Shown: one piece after another, positions 1-11,100 of the stretch | Position numbering within the stretch: the first letter of the stretch is position 1 | How the letters are laid out: each line of letters opens with the position of its first letter | DNA from: Anticarsia gemmatalis | Taxonomy: Eukaryota > Arthropoda > Insecta > Lepidoptera > Erebidae | DNA: 64,000 nucleotides | Assembly: GCF_050436995.1 (NCBI RefSeq) | Contig: NC_134774.1 | Coordinates: forward strand, 4,570,030 to 4,634,029 | Direction of reading: 5' to 3' | Notes under the pieces: model-generated | The model's input: the letters and a program-made list of their open reading frames with translations, nothing else | What the model was told of the DNA's origin: nothing | Database searches by the model: none | Made by a program: the position numbers and the translations under genes

Positions 1-72
1 GGCCTAGCCCCTCCCCCTCATTTGGGAGGAGACCCTTGCCCTGCAGTGGGAGAGTAAGAGGTAAAAAAAAAA
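1..72 (+). repeat. 3' tail of a tRNA-headed SINE
   Basis: The window opens in the pyrimidine-rich and GCAGTGGGA-containing tail that ends the tRNA-headed SINEs found complete at about 6.38 kb and 9.87 kb, followed by an A-run. The head lies outside the window. It sits in or downstream of the intron of the minus-strand RRM gene. Confidence 0.7.
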
Positions 73-294
73 ATCTGCATGTTTGGCGCAGTGGTTAACG
101 TGGTCGCCACAACGCTAATATTGCGTCGTAAGGTCGTGTTTTAGATTTCCAAATAGAACAATCATTTGTGCGATCCATAAATAGTTTGCATCAGGTCTGG
201 TTGTCTTTGTTCTAGAGCAATACCTGAGAGCTATTCATGAGCTATTCCTAGTGTGAGAGTTGTCTTTTTTAATTTACAATTGAATATCACTTAC

Positions 295-910
295 CCAGGG
301 GTCTCATATCGTACTAGCCCATATTTTTTATTCGGGTCTCTGCTCAAGTATGTCTCAATTAAGGTGCCGAACTTCGAGAAGGCAGATCTTAGGCCTTCGT
401 CGTTCAGTCCTTTAGGTATGTTCGTTATGTAGAGCCGACAGTGGTCTAAGGAACTGCTGTGGACAATAAAAGATAGTGTTAGTATTTAAACAAATATATG
501 TAACTACAAGCAGTAATAGCTGAGTGGTAGTTGGTACTATGCAAGTGGTTGCAGGTTCGACAGGTTCAACAATGACTCATCATCATTGTCATCATTGGAC
601 AACTCACACTCGTGCTCATCACACAAATATTTGTCCCGGGTGGGATTCGAACCCACCACACGCGGCGCTACGGTTGTTGCGGCGAGGTGACTGCGTTGAA
701 ACCCTTCCCGTGTAAAACCCGATTCCTCGGGAACTCCGGGATAAAAGTAGCCTATGTGTAATTCTGGATCTTCACAAATTCGCATTTATAATATTAGTAG
801 GATAAGTATACTTACTTGCTCTCCTCACGAGTGTCGTAGAGTGAATCATTGTAGTCTTCACGCATGTCCCACTCGCTGGTCTGCGAGTAACCGCGACCAC
901 GGTTCATCAT
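295..910 (-). CDS. RRM-domain RNA-binding protein, 5' coding exons (partial)
   Basis: Two spliced exons on the minus strand. Exon 1 (910 down to 816) begins MMNRGRGYSQTSEWDMRED, has an acceptor just upstream of the ATG (GTACAG ending at 916 region) and a donor GTAAGTAT at 815. Exon 2 (456 down to 295) has acceptor CCACAG and donor GTAAGTG at 294. Spliced in frame they give about 84 residues with one RNA-recognition motif starting at residue ~37: RNP2-like LYITNI and RNP1-like KKYGLVRYE, both well formed. The CAGCAG acceptor of exon 2 is a tandem NAGNAG site, so one residue may vary. The rest of the gene lies beyond the left edge. The RRM is at the extreme N terminus, as in the piRNA-pathway protein Vreteno (RRM, then MYND finger and Tudor domains), but the part that would prove this is not in the window. 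The intron holds SINE debris. Confidence 0.8.
500..805. repeat. Chimeric SINE/retroelement debris in the RRM intron
   Basis: A tRNA-like SINE head on the plus strand (TAGCTGAGTGG, then GGTTCGA near 553) runs into a second tRNA-like B box in opposite orientation (reverse of GGGTTCGAATCCCA near 641-654). This is followed by a third retroelement tail (CCCTTCCCGTGTAAAACC to TTTATAATATTAGTAGG) of the type seen again at 18.08 kb. Short open frames here are repeat artefacts. Confidence 0.6.
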
Positions 911-915
911 TATAC

Positions 916-2844
916 TGTACAAACAAAATAACATTAATTAAGAAATATTTTAGACTTGAAATCATTTGCATAGATGGAGCTAGGAGAAATGTAAAACTAC
1001 TGATCAACATCATGGTTGCATGAATAATTGAAATTGATTATTGAAGTTTATAATCCTTGCCAGATTAAATTCCTGAAATTAATTCTGAATCCTGAAAATC
1101 TGTCTGTATCAGCAGAAAGATTTAATTGATTGAAAATAGTCCTAAATATTCTTTATAATGGACAAGGTTACAACCTATATGGCTTCTAAAATGTTTGCCT
1201 ATATTAAAATTTGATCACTCTCTTCAACTATCATCATTCAAAATTATATCAAAATCAGTTAAGCGGTATAGCTGTAAAAGTGTAACACAAAAAGATTTTT
1301 GCATGAATAATATTTGTAATTATTATAACCCAGCAACAGTAATCTTTCTTAAAAAACAACTTTTCTTTTGCAAATCTTTTGTTTTATAAAAATTAACCAA
1401 ATAGTGAGAAACTGGACCTTTTCAATGCTATCCTTTGATTAATATATTACGTGCTATATTTTTTTAAATAAGTGAAAAATATTAGAACAAATAAAATTAC
1501 TAAATGTCATAGATTATGAACTAAGGAGATAAGTGTTCAAAAGTACTTGAAAACTGTACAAAACTACAGTTTTTAGCCTCAAAAACATATTAAACAAATA
1601 GTTAGAAATCTAATAAAACGTGTACCTGATTGAAATGTAACCTCGCCGGAGATGAAATGACGAATGAGCACTTATGACCTATACAATTAAAATTTAGTGC
1701 GCGCGCAAAATTATACGGCGATATATCGAACTACGTCAAGTCCAGACAACAAAGAAACCTCTAAATATGAAGTAAAATATATATATAACCGTCTCCAAGG
1801 AATTTACAACCAGTATTTTCGACAATAACGTCAATATGAAAATTTAAACATTGCAGCTTTTTGAAAAAACGAACGTGTTTTTTTCATAAGACTTCTATAT
1901 TTTACGAAAGATATTACGTAAAACGACATGCTTTATACGTCACTAAGGTGTTTATCTACTAATATACATGGATAAATAGTAAGGTAAAGGAATACTTACA
2001 CATAAAAATCAAAATTTGTATTCACCGGTTGAAAAACAAAGAACAGTTCTAAGTTGTGCAGACAGAAAAGTCAACCGACAAGACTGTCTGGCAGCTGGCA
2101 CATGCGCACTGCGCAGACTAAAAAAAAAGTCACCGATCAATAATTCATTCATCCAGTTCTTCGAGAGCTTTGTCTGTGGTCTGAAATCTAGCCTTTTTTG
2201 TAAGTTTTAGGTAGGTAAGTATTTACTTCACAGGAATGTAGTCTAGAAATAAAATTAATATAGTAAAGAGAAACGTCCTACTTGTAAAGTCTATCAGGTC
2301 AATAAATAATACGCATAAGCTTTCTATACGGTAGTACCTAGTAGAAGTTTCTAGATTCTCAAATCTCAATTTGTCTTGAATACTTATTTGTTTCAAGTAT
2401 CATGAGGAGGAAACATATTCTTATAGTCTTAAATTCTAATAATACACAAATATTCTATACTAATCCTCAAAAAAATACAATTTATGTTTTAAAAAAATAT
2501 TGGTGCATTTGAAAGAAAATCAAGCGCGATCAAGTTCAAATTCAATCAATGTCTCCACATCGTATCGTAGCAATAGTTTGGGTTATCAATGTAATAAAAC
2601 ACGCCATTTTCTCAAATCTGTAGATATTCTTATAAGCTTTTAGTATGATTTTCGTTTTATTTTAGTAATATATCATGTTAAGCGATTTCTAATCACGTGA
2701 TAACAACTCTACTAGTGTCCCAACACTAAAGGCACGATTTGACATTGACAGCTCTCGAAATTCTAACCTACCGAAACCAATAAAATAACGTAAAAGATAT
2801 TGATAAAAATAAATAATTGAAACAAACTTTTTAAATATGAAGAA
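916..2844. promoter_or_regulatory. Divergent intergenic region between RRM and bZIP genes
   Basis: AT-rich sequence without a convincing protein-coding exon separates the minus-strand RRM start from the plus-strand bZIP start. The two genes are head to head, so a shared or back-to-back promoter is expected somewhere between about 1.75 and 2.8 kb. I see no clear TATA box or initiator that would fix a start site. A few GC-rich patches (near 1640-1730 and 2085-2120) are the best places to look. Confidence 0.4.
1626..1760 (-). other. Candidate noncoding 5' exon of the RRM gene
   Basis: Read on the minus strand, this slightly CpG-richer stretch ends in CAATCAG followed by GTACACG, an acceptable splice donor. 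It lies upstream of an acceptor placed just before the RRM gene's start codon, which implies at least one 5'-untranslated exon. The outer border is a guess; only the donor is visible. Confidence 0.35.
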
Positions 2845-5800
2845 TGGACGATAATGCGAAGAACACGTCCTCATACCAATTGGACCAGGAAATATTGGAT
2901 GGTACGTAGTTTATATTATTTTTTACTGTAATACTAGTATGGATAAATCAACAGGTAGATGTCTAATGTGTTATGACAATATGACGCAGAAATATTTCAA
3001 CTTGTATACATAATATATAACGTAAATAGTTGTAAAAGTATTATGTATTTAATTAGGCTGAACATATTTGTCCTTAACCAACACTACTTATGACGAAAGA
3101 AAAAAAAAATTGGCACAATATCTTGGAATTAGTGCCTCGAAAAAAAAAAGTATTTAAAAAGTTCAAAGATTATTGTTGAGTCAATTAACTATTAAATTAA
3201 TTAAATATTTTCATATACTTATTCAGAATTATACTTGTATTACTCCAATAGGTAGTAAGAACAATAATAAGAATTTAACTTTGTGTCACAAATCACAACA
3301 TACATGTAACAAGCATGAATCATAGCATATAAAAGGAGTTGTTATGACACCATTAAGTAGTACAATACAGATGTTTATTTTTTCTAACATTTTTCGAACT
3401 TTTATTATAATAATAACAATTAAAACATAAATGTATTTAAAACTTTTATTTTATTTTACCAGTATGTTGAAAGTAAACTAAATTACATTGACTTTATATT
3501 TTTTGATTATATATTTAAAAAAAACTTATTATTGATTTTAGAGAAGAGGCCTTTGCTCAGCAGTGGAACACATAAAGGGCTAATAAAAAAAAAAGATTTT
3601 GTAAAAGACTTCTTGTTGTTACTTAAAAAATGCATCATAATCAAGACAATTTTTTTATACTTTTTATTTAATATAAAACAATGCCTGAAAATGAAGTCCT
3701 ATAATCATATTGAAATAAAAATGCAATAGGTTATTAAAATGACAAAAGTCCAACTTAAGTCAAATTTCTGACTTAAGAGTAATAAATATGACTAATTCGA
3801 TTTGAAAGTAGGTATTGAATGTTATCATAGTATGAAGAACATTGCCAATAGGCTGAATTGTTTGATAAATAATGTTTTAGTAGGTATTATAGATGTGTCA
3901 TAATAATACTACAGAATTGAAATAGCAATTGCTTGATTGATGACTGTTTACAAATTTAATGTAGCGTCTCCACTATTGTCTTTCATATATTAAGGTTATA
4001 TTTTAATAAATAAATTTATTTTGAATATGCAATGTAACTTTTCTGGGTTAGCTAGTATTAAATATTTAATAATAAATATACTAGCTGACCTGTCGAAGTT
4101 TGTACTGACTAACAGTTGATTATTAAAGTTTTTGTTTTACTTTTTTTTTATTTTATTTCACTCTGTATAAATCATCCTTGTACTTCAATGAATATTATAG
4201 AAAAAGAACTACACAGTAAAATTGGTTCAGCCGTTCTTGAGTTTAGTGCTCAACAACACTTTTGGCAATGATTTTTTATATATAAGAGATGTATAAATTA
4301 TATATATGTAGTACTAGCTGACCCGCGCAATTTCGCTTGCGCCATATAAGAGAGAATGGGTCATAATTTTCCCCGTTTTTGTGACATTTTTATTGCTACT
4401 CTGCTCCTGTTGGTTGTAGCATGATGTTATATAGCCTATAGCCTTCATCAATAAATGGGCTATCTAACAGTAAAGGACTTTTTCAATTCTCACCAGTAGT
4501 TCCTGAGATTAGCGCGTTCAAACAAACAAACTCTTAAGCTTTATAATATTAGTCTAGATATAGATTTATAGAAAAACCTATTAGTTTCAAACTAAAAATA
4601 TTTCCTTACTATTTCAGCCAGAGGCATCAACATGACAGTAGAAGAGGTGGCTGGTCTATCAACTTGTAAATACTCGGAGAGAGTGCAGGGTCTGAAACTC
4701 AGTGATGAAGACCTCGCCTTCCTTAAAGGTCTCCGCAGAAGGATCAAGAATAGGGTGAGAATGTTTTCGCATATAAAGAATACAGGAGGAGCTCGTGGCT
4801 TAATAGCGACAGCCGCGCGGTTAGACCTCTGAGGTTAAGCTACGCTTGCCGAGATTGTCCTTTGGATGGGTGACCATACCATTCCGAGTTCCTCTATATC
4901 TCGGTGAGCACGTCAAACTGTCGGGAGTTGTCATACTGGTCGAGTCGGTTATCTGTCCCACCGGGCTATGAGAGTGATGTAATAGAGAGTGTACCTGTGT
5001 ATTGTGAACACACTTGGACACTATTAACAAAGTCCTGCACCGTTAGCCGGTTTATCGGCTAAAAGAATTATTTTTGCGATCTCAAATAAAATATAAACAC
5101 ACGGTCATTTGATTCCAAACTAAGCAGAGCTTGTACTATGGTAACCAAATAACTGATAAACATACTTATATACTTCTTAATATATACTTATACTAGCGGA
5201 CCCGACAGGCGTGGTCCTGTCTACACGTCTTTAATTCTTAAAAATTAATTAAAGAAACATTGTCCAGCGGACATAATTGTGAATCTAAACCATTCTCAGA
5301 TCCCCTTGAACACACACAAAAAAATTGATCAGAATCGGTCCAGTTGTTTAAGAGAAGTTCAGTGACATACACACTTACAGAAGAATTATATATATAAAGA
5401 TATAGTTAAATCAGCTAATAATCTTAATGAAATCGAACAGTTCGTCTACAATGTTCCGATTGTATATAAACCAGTAGTGTTTGTGGTTTGTAACACGATA
5501 TGTGTTGCGGTCGTATCGCGTTTCCTTAGGAATGTGCCTTTTACTCGATAGTACTTCTCTCTGTAGAGAATTAAGTTTCTAGGTAGTTCTAATTCAAATG
5601 TAACTCATTACTGTCTCACTGCTGGGTACGAGTTTCTTACCGGATAGAAGGAACTTTAAATTTAAACTAGCTGACCCGCGCAACTTCGCTTGCGTCACAT
5701 AAGAGAATCATAATTTTCCCCGTTTATGTAACATTTTTTACTGGTACTCTGCTCCTATTGGTCGTAGATGATATATAGCCTATAGCCTTCCTCAATAAAT

Positions 5801-8800
5801 GGGCTATCTAACACTGAAAGAATTTTTCAAATCGGACCAGTAGTTCCCGAGATTAGCGCGTTCAAACAAACAAACAAACAAACAAACAAACAAACAAACA
5901 AACAATCAAACAAACAAACTCTTCAGCTTTATCATATATTAGTATAGATATCCTGTATTTCATAAACTCATATAAAGTTTCAAAAGTTACTAAACACTGT
6001 GTAACTAATCAGTCTGCAATAATTACAATTTCAATTTATTTTACGAAAAAAGCTACATAGTCTGAGCATTTTAGATGAATGCATTTTTTCGTTAACCCAG
6101 TCAACTACCCAATTCCTCCTAAATAAAATTTATTTTATTTCCCCAGCTCGCTTCACAGAACAGTCGCCGTCGCAGCGTGGAGCACCTCCGTCGCTTGGCT
6201 CGAGAGCTGCGCGCGGTGCGAGCGTGCCGCGATGACGCGCTAGCAGAGCGCAGGGCTCTCGTGACGCAGAGAGACACGGTGAGGGACCGCTGTGTGAGGC
6301 TGCGGAGGTATATTGTGCAGGTATGTATAACACCCTCTAAGTAATTTAACTAAGTAATTTACCCTCCCTCTAATATGTAGTGCAGTGATAGCCGAGTGGT
6401 ATAACTTGACACCTCCCACGCAAGTGGTCGCAGGTTCGAACCCGAGGCAACACACCAATGACTTTTCCAAGTTATGTGTGTATTAGAAATAATTATCACA
6501 TGCTCCAACGGATAAGGAAAACATCGTGAGGAAACCTTGCATGCCTAAAATTTGTTTAATACATTTATTGAGGGCGTGCAAAGTCCCCAACCCGCACTTG
6601 GCCAGCGTGGTGGACTCAAGGCCTCAACCCTCCCTCATTACGGGAGGAGAGCCTTGCCCAGCAGTGGGACAGTAATGGGTTAAATTTATTATTATATTTA
6701 TTTACCCTCCCCCTCACTAAGCACTTCACACCCTCTAAAATAGCTAAAAATTCTCAAGCAAGCCTCCTTTATGAATAAATGCGTTTATTAAAAATTATTT
6801 TTCTTCTAATTTTCAGATACTTCAAGATCGCTCAGACTCCACAGAGATACCGTCCATTGATGTAGCAACCACGCAATTAGAATCTCAATCTATTCCCAAA
6901 ATGATCACTGTGACCGAAACGAAAACACCTTTGCTAGCCGAATGCTTTGAAACAAAACGACGCCATTTAGACAGCGACAGCTCTGGGAACAGCGAAGACA
7001 GTGGGAAAAACGACAATGGAAACAATGTTTACAATGGGAAATTTACCGATTCCCACAATGGGAAAATTGTTGACATTGGGAAAAATTCCCATAGTGGGAA
7101 AATTTTTGAAAACGATAAGTACCACAGCGAAAATGACTACAGTAATAGCGAGAAAGATTATTGTGTTAATAAGTGTTTTTACGATGAAAATTTGGAGAAA
7201 AACATTTTCGATAGCGAACAGTCGAAAAATATATTCGAATGCCGTATCGATAAGCTTGTACAGCAAAGCGTGAACCATATATTTAAAAACGATGAGAAAA
7301 AAAAGGTTTTTGCTAAAACAGTTTTTATTAAAAATGACAAACTCAGTTCGGAGATACAGTCTGTTGTGTTGTGCGGGAAAGAGATGCAAATATTGGAGAA
7401 CGATGATGGAGTGTTAAATCTGTCTTTGAAAGAGGGTAGGAGAAAAAGTCATGGAAGAAAACAGCTGGCGCCGAGAAGAATCGCTTATGTCTATGATAGT
7501 AATGGTACGTATCTAAATCTTATCGTATGGTAAGTTAGGGCGTCTCTTTATAAAATTGCTATATTTTTCAAAAATATAGTACTTAAAAATAAAACTAAAG
7601 GACTATGGGCAAAAATGTATGGGCTCCGTCCCCACCTACCAACAAACATGGAACTGATACCAACGTGTTCATAAAGTGCCCCCTATTTAATTAAAATCCT
7701 TTGTTTTTGATAAATCAGTGGGAATATATATTAAAAAAAAAAACAATTTGTAATTATTATTTAACGTATATTTTTATTTTACATTTGTAAGTTATTTTAA
7801 CATTATTGTTATATTACAGTACTAACTCATATGTATAATAATGCCCTCCTAGCCGATATACGGCTACGGTGGTCAGTTTCACTGAAACTGGCCATCTGTG
7901 CCGGACTTTGTTTATAGTGTCCAAGTGTGTGCACAATACACAGGTACACTCTCTATTCCATCACTCTCATAGTTTGGTGGGACGGATAACCGACACGACC
8001 AGTGAGAGGTCAGGCGCAGGACCGACGGCTTTACGTGCTCTCAGAGGCACGGAGGTCTTCGACCTCAACTTCCTAACTCCGGGCAATCTCTAGGAAATTC
8101 TTAACAGAAAATCTCAGAAAAGACTGTTTGGCCCGACCCAGGATTCGAACCCGAGACCTCTCGCACCGCAGTCGCATATACTACCGACCGCGCCACAGAG
8201 GCACTCATATGTATATACTTATATCATTTCCATTATATGGTTAATACATGTTATTGATTTCATATTTCAATAATTATTTTTACTCGTCAATTATAATGCT
8301 GTCTAACAGATGCGCTGGCAGATTAAAATCTGATCAGATCTAAAATCGTGGGTTGGAGAGCGGGGGGAGGGGGTTATTTTGTACCCAGCTATCTTTATGT
8401 GCATGCGGCGTCCGCCGCTGTGCACTAATTAATAAATAAATGAGCATGTATTTTGGAATTAGTCGTCAATAATACGTTAACGAGATATTTGTTTAAACGT
8501 AAGATACTATGAGAACCCCATGCATTTGGGCAATGTCGCCATAGTATAAAAATATCGTCTTGCCAAGATATATCAATTGAGCTACATTTCATTTTTGTTG
8601 ATGGGTGGGGACGATTCCGCCCATAGTCCTTTAATAAAAATATGTCATGAACTATAAATTTTATTTGTCTTAGTAATAAACGTCGTTTAAGTTATAATTA
8701 GTTATGTAGTGTTTTGCGACTTTCAATCAATTTTGAAACTGTCCTATGAGTCTTCTTCTTATCGTATGGTTAGTGGTCAACCTAGTGTCAAAGTTGTTCA

Positions 8801-9114
8801 AGCCCGAAGAGTTTTTGACATGGCTTAACGACTGTTATCTTATTGACAACACCCGAGACCGACTTTTACGTGCCCTCCGAAGCACGGAGACGCCCAATTG
8901 AAATACTACTATGTTGTCATACAGATCGTCGGTTACGAACACCTGACCTTTTTACAACACATCACCGATATGATCTGTGTATGTCTTTCTAGGACGTCCC
9001 CTCCCGGCGTTTCAATTTACGTACGCATAGTATATTTTTTCGTCATATTAATATATTATTTTCCAATTTTCAGAAGGTGTCCTCGACCTGAAAATCAAGA
9101 AAGAATCACAGTGA
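2845..9114 (+). CDS. CNC-like bZIP transcription factor, 5 exons, 365 aa
   Basis: Exons 2845-2902, 4618-4754, 6147-6320, 6817-7504 and 9074-9114 join in consistent phase with GT-AG borders (donors GTACGTAG, GTGAGA, GTATGT, GTACGT). The protein starts MDDNAKNTSSYQLDQEILD. Residues ~25-60 resemble the CNC homology region that precedes the basic domain of CNC and BACH proteins (MTVEEVAGLS, then LKLSDEDLAFLKGLRRRIKNR). The basic region reads KNRLASQNSRRR, keeping the invariant Asn and Arg, with Ser in place of the second Ala and of the Cys usual in CNC proteins. An Arg-rich zipper helix follows to residue ~123. The large exon 4 is Asn/Lys/Ser-rich with repeats of the type HNGKI. Near the C terminus are two related motifs, VLNLSLKE and VLDLKIKKE; the latter contains IKKE, a SUMO consensus, and both faintly resemble CtBP-binding motifs. 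There is no BTB domain, so it is not a full BACH protein. A nuclear DNA-binding role, probably as a heterodimer with a small Maf, is inferred from the family. Confidence 0.85.
3535..3595 (+). repeat. LINE 3' tail in bZIP intron 1
   Basis: The sequence GAGGCCTTTGCTCAGCAG followed by an A-rich tail matches the 3' end of the LINE whose last coding part is at 21.7-22.1 kb (GAGGCCTTTGCCCAGCAG there). Only the extreme 3' end is present, as expected from 5'-truncated target-primed insertion. Confidence 0.6.
4075..4300 (+). repeat. Retroelement tail in bZIP intron 1
   Basis: Begins ACTAGCTGACCTGTCGAAG and ends with GGTTCAGCCGTTCTTGAG and a TATATA-rich tail, a layout typical of RTE-like or derived lepidopteran elements. 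It has no coding capacity. Confidence 0.55.
4312..4562 (+). repeat. Dispersed element 'CTAGCTGACCCGCGCA', copy 1
   Basis: A roughly 240-bp nonautonomous retroelement family with five good copies in the window (here, 5.67, 9.28, 15.74 and 17.42 kb). Shared landmarks are CTAGCTGACCCGCGCAA, CTTGCGYCAYATAAGAGA, ATAGCCTATAGCCTTC and CTGAGATTAGCGCGTTC, ending in a CAAA run and TTTATAATATTAGT. Confidence 0.75.
4785..5065 (+). repeat. 5S rRNA-derived SINE in bZIP intron 2
   Basis: The 5' part contains GAGGTTAAGCTACG and TTTGGATGGGTGACC, which match the conserved internal promoter region of 5S rRNA (GAAGTTAAGC, TGGATGGGTGACC). A non-5S body and an imperfect ending (CCGTTAGCCGGTTTATCGGC) follow. It is a SINE3-type element, not a 5S gene. 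Confidence 0.7.
5195..5402 (+). repeat. Retroelement 3' tail in bZIP intron 2
   Basis: Starts ACTAGCGGACCCGACAGG and contains GATCAGAATCGGTCCAG before a TATATA-rich end. It has the layout of an RTE-like tail. Confidence 0.55.
5667..5952 (+). repeat. Dispersed element 'CTAGCTGACCCGCGCA', copy 2, with long CAAA microsatellite
   Basis: Same family as the copy at 4312. The 3' CAAA run (about 5868-5918) is expanded to about a dozen units before CTCTTCAGCTTTATC. Confidence 0.75.
6383..6690 (+). repeat. Complete tRNA-headed SINE in bZIP intron 3
   Basis: The head has an RNA polymerase III A box TAGCCGAGTGG (about 6389) and B box GGTTCGAACCC (about 6433). The body contains AACACACCAATGACTTTTCC and GTGGTGGACTCAAGGCC, and the tail contains GCCCAGCAGTGGGACAG and an AT-rich end. 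Relatives occur at 9.87, 15.48, 17.87 (reverse), 22.26, 23.81 and 25.17 kb. Confidence 0.8.
7595..8634. mobile_element. Nonautonomous DNA transposon in bZIP intron 4
   Basis: Begins AAAGGACTATGGGC at the left and ends with the inverse GCCCATAGTCCTTT at the right. A further match follows inside the ends (GTCCCCACCTACCAACA against the inverse of TTGATGGGTGGGGAC), giving terminal inverted repeats of about 60 bp with some mismatch. No transposase reading frame is visible. A tRNA-headed SINE (7845-8206) is nested in it. Confidence 0.6.
7845..8206 (-). repeat. tRNA-headed SINE, second family, nested
   Basis: On the minus strand the head reads CCTCTGTGGCGCGGTCGGTA with B box GGTTCGAATCCTGGG, a strong tRNA-like pol III promoter. 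The body includes CACTCTCTATTCCATCAC and a stretch shared with the 5S-type SINE at 4.8 kb (AATACACAGGTACACTCTCT). It is inserted in the DNA transposon of intron 4. Confidence 0.7.
8745..8895 (-). repeat. Partial 5S-type SINE in bZIP intron 4
   Basis: ATCGTATGGTTAGTGGTCAA through GTGCCCTCCGAAGCACGGAG is the reverse of the tail of the 5S-derived SINE complete at 11.46 and 22.92 kb. Confidence 0.65.
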
Positions 9115-9260
9115 CTATAATCTTAAGCTTATATATAGTTATATACATACCAAAAATATAGATTTTATATTATGGGAACATTATATACTAGTAACGCCAT
9201 CTATTGAGGACAACGTGAAATAAATATATGAAAAGTAATTTTACGAAATATTACAAATGC
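9115..9260 (+). terminator. bZIP gene 3' UTR and polyadenylation signal
   Basis: After the TGA at 9112-9114 the sequence is AT-rich with a canonical AATAAA at 9219-9224. This places the transcript end near 9.24 kb, just before the next retroelement. Confidence 0.6.
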
Positions 9261-9279
9261 GAGAGTTTGTATCTATCTA

Positions 9280-9522
9280 TACTAATATTATAAAGCTGAA
9301 GAGTTTGTTTGTTTGAAAGCGCTAATCTCAGGAACTACTGGTGCGAATTGAAAAATGTTTTAGTATTGGATAGCCTATTTATCGAGGAAGGCTATAGGCT
9401 ATATAACATCACGCTACGACCAATAGAAGCAGAGTACTAGTAAAAAATGTTACAAAAATTGGGAAAATATGATCCATTCTCTCTTATGTGACGCAAGCGA
9501 AGTTGCGCGGGTCAGCTTGTTT
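9280..9522 (-). repeat. Dispersed element 'CTAGCTGACCCGCGCA', copy 3
   Basis: Reverse copy of the family described at 4312, ending at GCGCGGGTCAGCTTG. Confidence 0.75.
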
Positions 9523-9534
9523 ATTATAACAGCA

Positions 9535-9757
9535 ATAATAAAATTAAATTTGTTTGTAACTGTCGGGACAAAATTTGTATGGGATCGATGGGATCGAAAT
9601 TCCCACGAGAATAGAATTAACGGGATAAAATTGTACTATATGTGAAGGAAGTCGGGCCAGTCTGCTAGTTTCATATGAATTCGTTCAGTAGTTCTTATGT
9701 GAAAGAGACAAACATACTTACAAACTTTCGCATTTATAATATTAGTAGAATTATATC
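9535..9757 (+). repeat. Retroelement 3' tail
   Basis: GTTCAGTAGTTCTTATGTGA followed by CATTTATAATATTAGTAG is the usual end of an RTE-like lepidopteran element. No coding frame. Confidence 0.5.
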
Positions 9758-9869
9758 AAATATTTTCTTTACAAAGTCCTATTTGTCATGAACTAGAACG
9801 AATATTATGTTTTTAAATTTATACATATTTACAATTATTATAAGGGTGAAAATATTTTGAAAATAATGT

Positions 9870-10168
9870 ATTAAAGTGTCATAATAGCCGAGTGGTATAA
9901 GTTGGCACCTCCCACGCAAGTGGTTGCAGGTTCGAACAAGGCAACACACCAATGACTTTTCCAAGTTATGTGTGTATTAGAAATAATTATCACTTGTTCC
10001 AACGGTGAAGGAAAACATCGTGATGCAACCTTGCATGCCTGAGAGTTGTTTAGAACAGTTCTTGAAAGTATGCAAAGTCCACTTAGCCAGCGTGGTGGAC
10101 TCAAGGCCTAACACCTCCCTCATTACGGGAGGAGACCATTGCCCAGCAGTGGGACAGTTTAAATTTAT
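9870..10168 (+). repeat. tRNA-headed SINE, copy 2
   Basis: A box AGCCGAGTGGTA, truncated B box GGTTCGAAC, then the same body and tail as the copy at 6383. Confidence 0.8.
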
Positions 10169-10191
10169 ATAATTGCTTAGATTACTCGGCT

Positions 10192-10375
10192 AGCTTTATA
10201 GCTTTTCTTCCAACTATGTTGGAGTCGGCTTCCAGTCTCACCGGATGCAGCTGAATACCAGTATTGTACATGCAGCGACTGTCTATCTGACCTCCACAAC
10301 ACAGTTACCTGGCTTATAACACGATACTAAGTAAGACTGGTTGTCAGACTTTCAAGCTTCTGACTACTGTTATAC
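10192..10375 (-). repeat. SINE of the 'ACTATGTTGGAGTCGGC' family, partial
   Basis: TTCTTCCAACTATGTTGGAG, TGCAGCGACTGTCTATC and GACTGGTTGTCAGACTTTC recur at 11.10, 17.07, 18.84, 19.91 and 21.42 kb. Fuller copies continue into the reverse of a 5S-like block (GGTCACCCATCC then CAACCTCGGCAAGCGTAGC), so this is a 5S-derived SINE lying on the minus strand. Confidence 0.65.
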
Positions 10376-11100
10376 ATTATTTTTTATTATTAATTATTAC
10401 TAAAACATCACAAAAGAATCGTTTTGAAAATAACGTGCCATTGTACATATTGGTCTTTAAAAGCGGTCCCAATATACTATCTACAGATAGGAGTTGTTAA
10501 TCTATTGTTACTAAATTGGAATGTTTATTTAGTTGGCCCATTATAACTTAGAAATGGCTGAATCAATTTGCATAAAATTTTCAACAGAAGAAATTGTACG
10601 ATTGTTGTTTGTTTTGGATAATCTCCGAAACGGCTAGACCGATTTTGATGAGACTTTTACGTTTAGATAGTTGTTGTTATAAAGACTAAGGTTTACTGTC
10701 GTGTGCTTATCGGCAGATAGGATATTGGGACCGATCGTTTATCGATTGTAATATACGTACGTCCAAAACATTGTTATGGATTAAAAGAAATCGAATATTT
10801 TTTCTATTTATAAATATATAATATGTTATTTATAATAACGACCAAAATTGTTAAAATATGTATGTTAAATATTGAAAAATATGTAAATGTAAAATTTTAC
10901 ATTAATTTTTACACCCTGTATAGTATTCGAATATTGGAACAGCCTGTATAGCATATAAAAAACACACTATACTAAAATTGTTAAAAAAACAGATTTTTAT
11001 AAAAAAAATTACAGGGAAATTTTTGGCGTGAAAAAATTACTGTCTTATATTAAACGTAGTATAACCTCTGATTAGTTATACAGTGTTTTGTCTTTATATC
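10376..11100. other. Intergenic, AT-rich, mostly uncharacterised
   Basis: It contains one retroelement-like stretch (about 10540-10720, with CCGAAACGGCTAGACCGAT). Otherwise AT-rich sequence with no exon or RNA gene that I can support. Confidence 0.4.

Noticed and set aside
5868..5918. Telomere-like or functional microsatellite
   Set aside because: It is simply the expanded CAAA tail region of a known dispersed element; the insect telomere repeat TTAGG is not seen.
6383..6445. tRNA gene
   Set aside because: The A and B boxes belong to SINE heads; no complete cloverleaf with an acceptor stem is formed, and the same head recurs with the SINE body.
6967..7389. 140-codon minus-strand frame opposite bZIP exon 4
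   Set aside because: It is the shadow of the Asn/Lys-rich repeat-bearing coding exon; the plus strand splices in frame and carries the family motifs.
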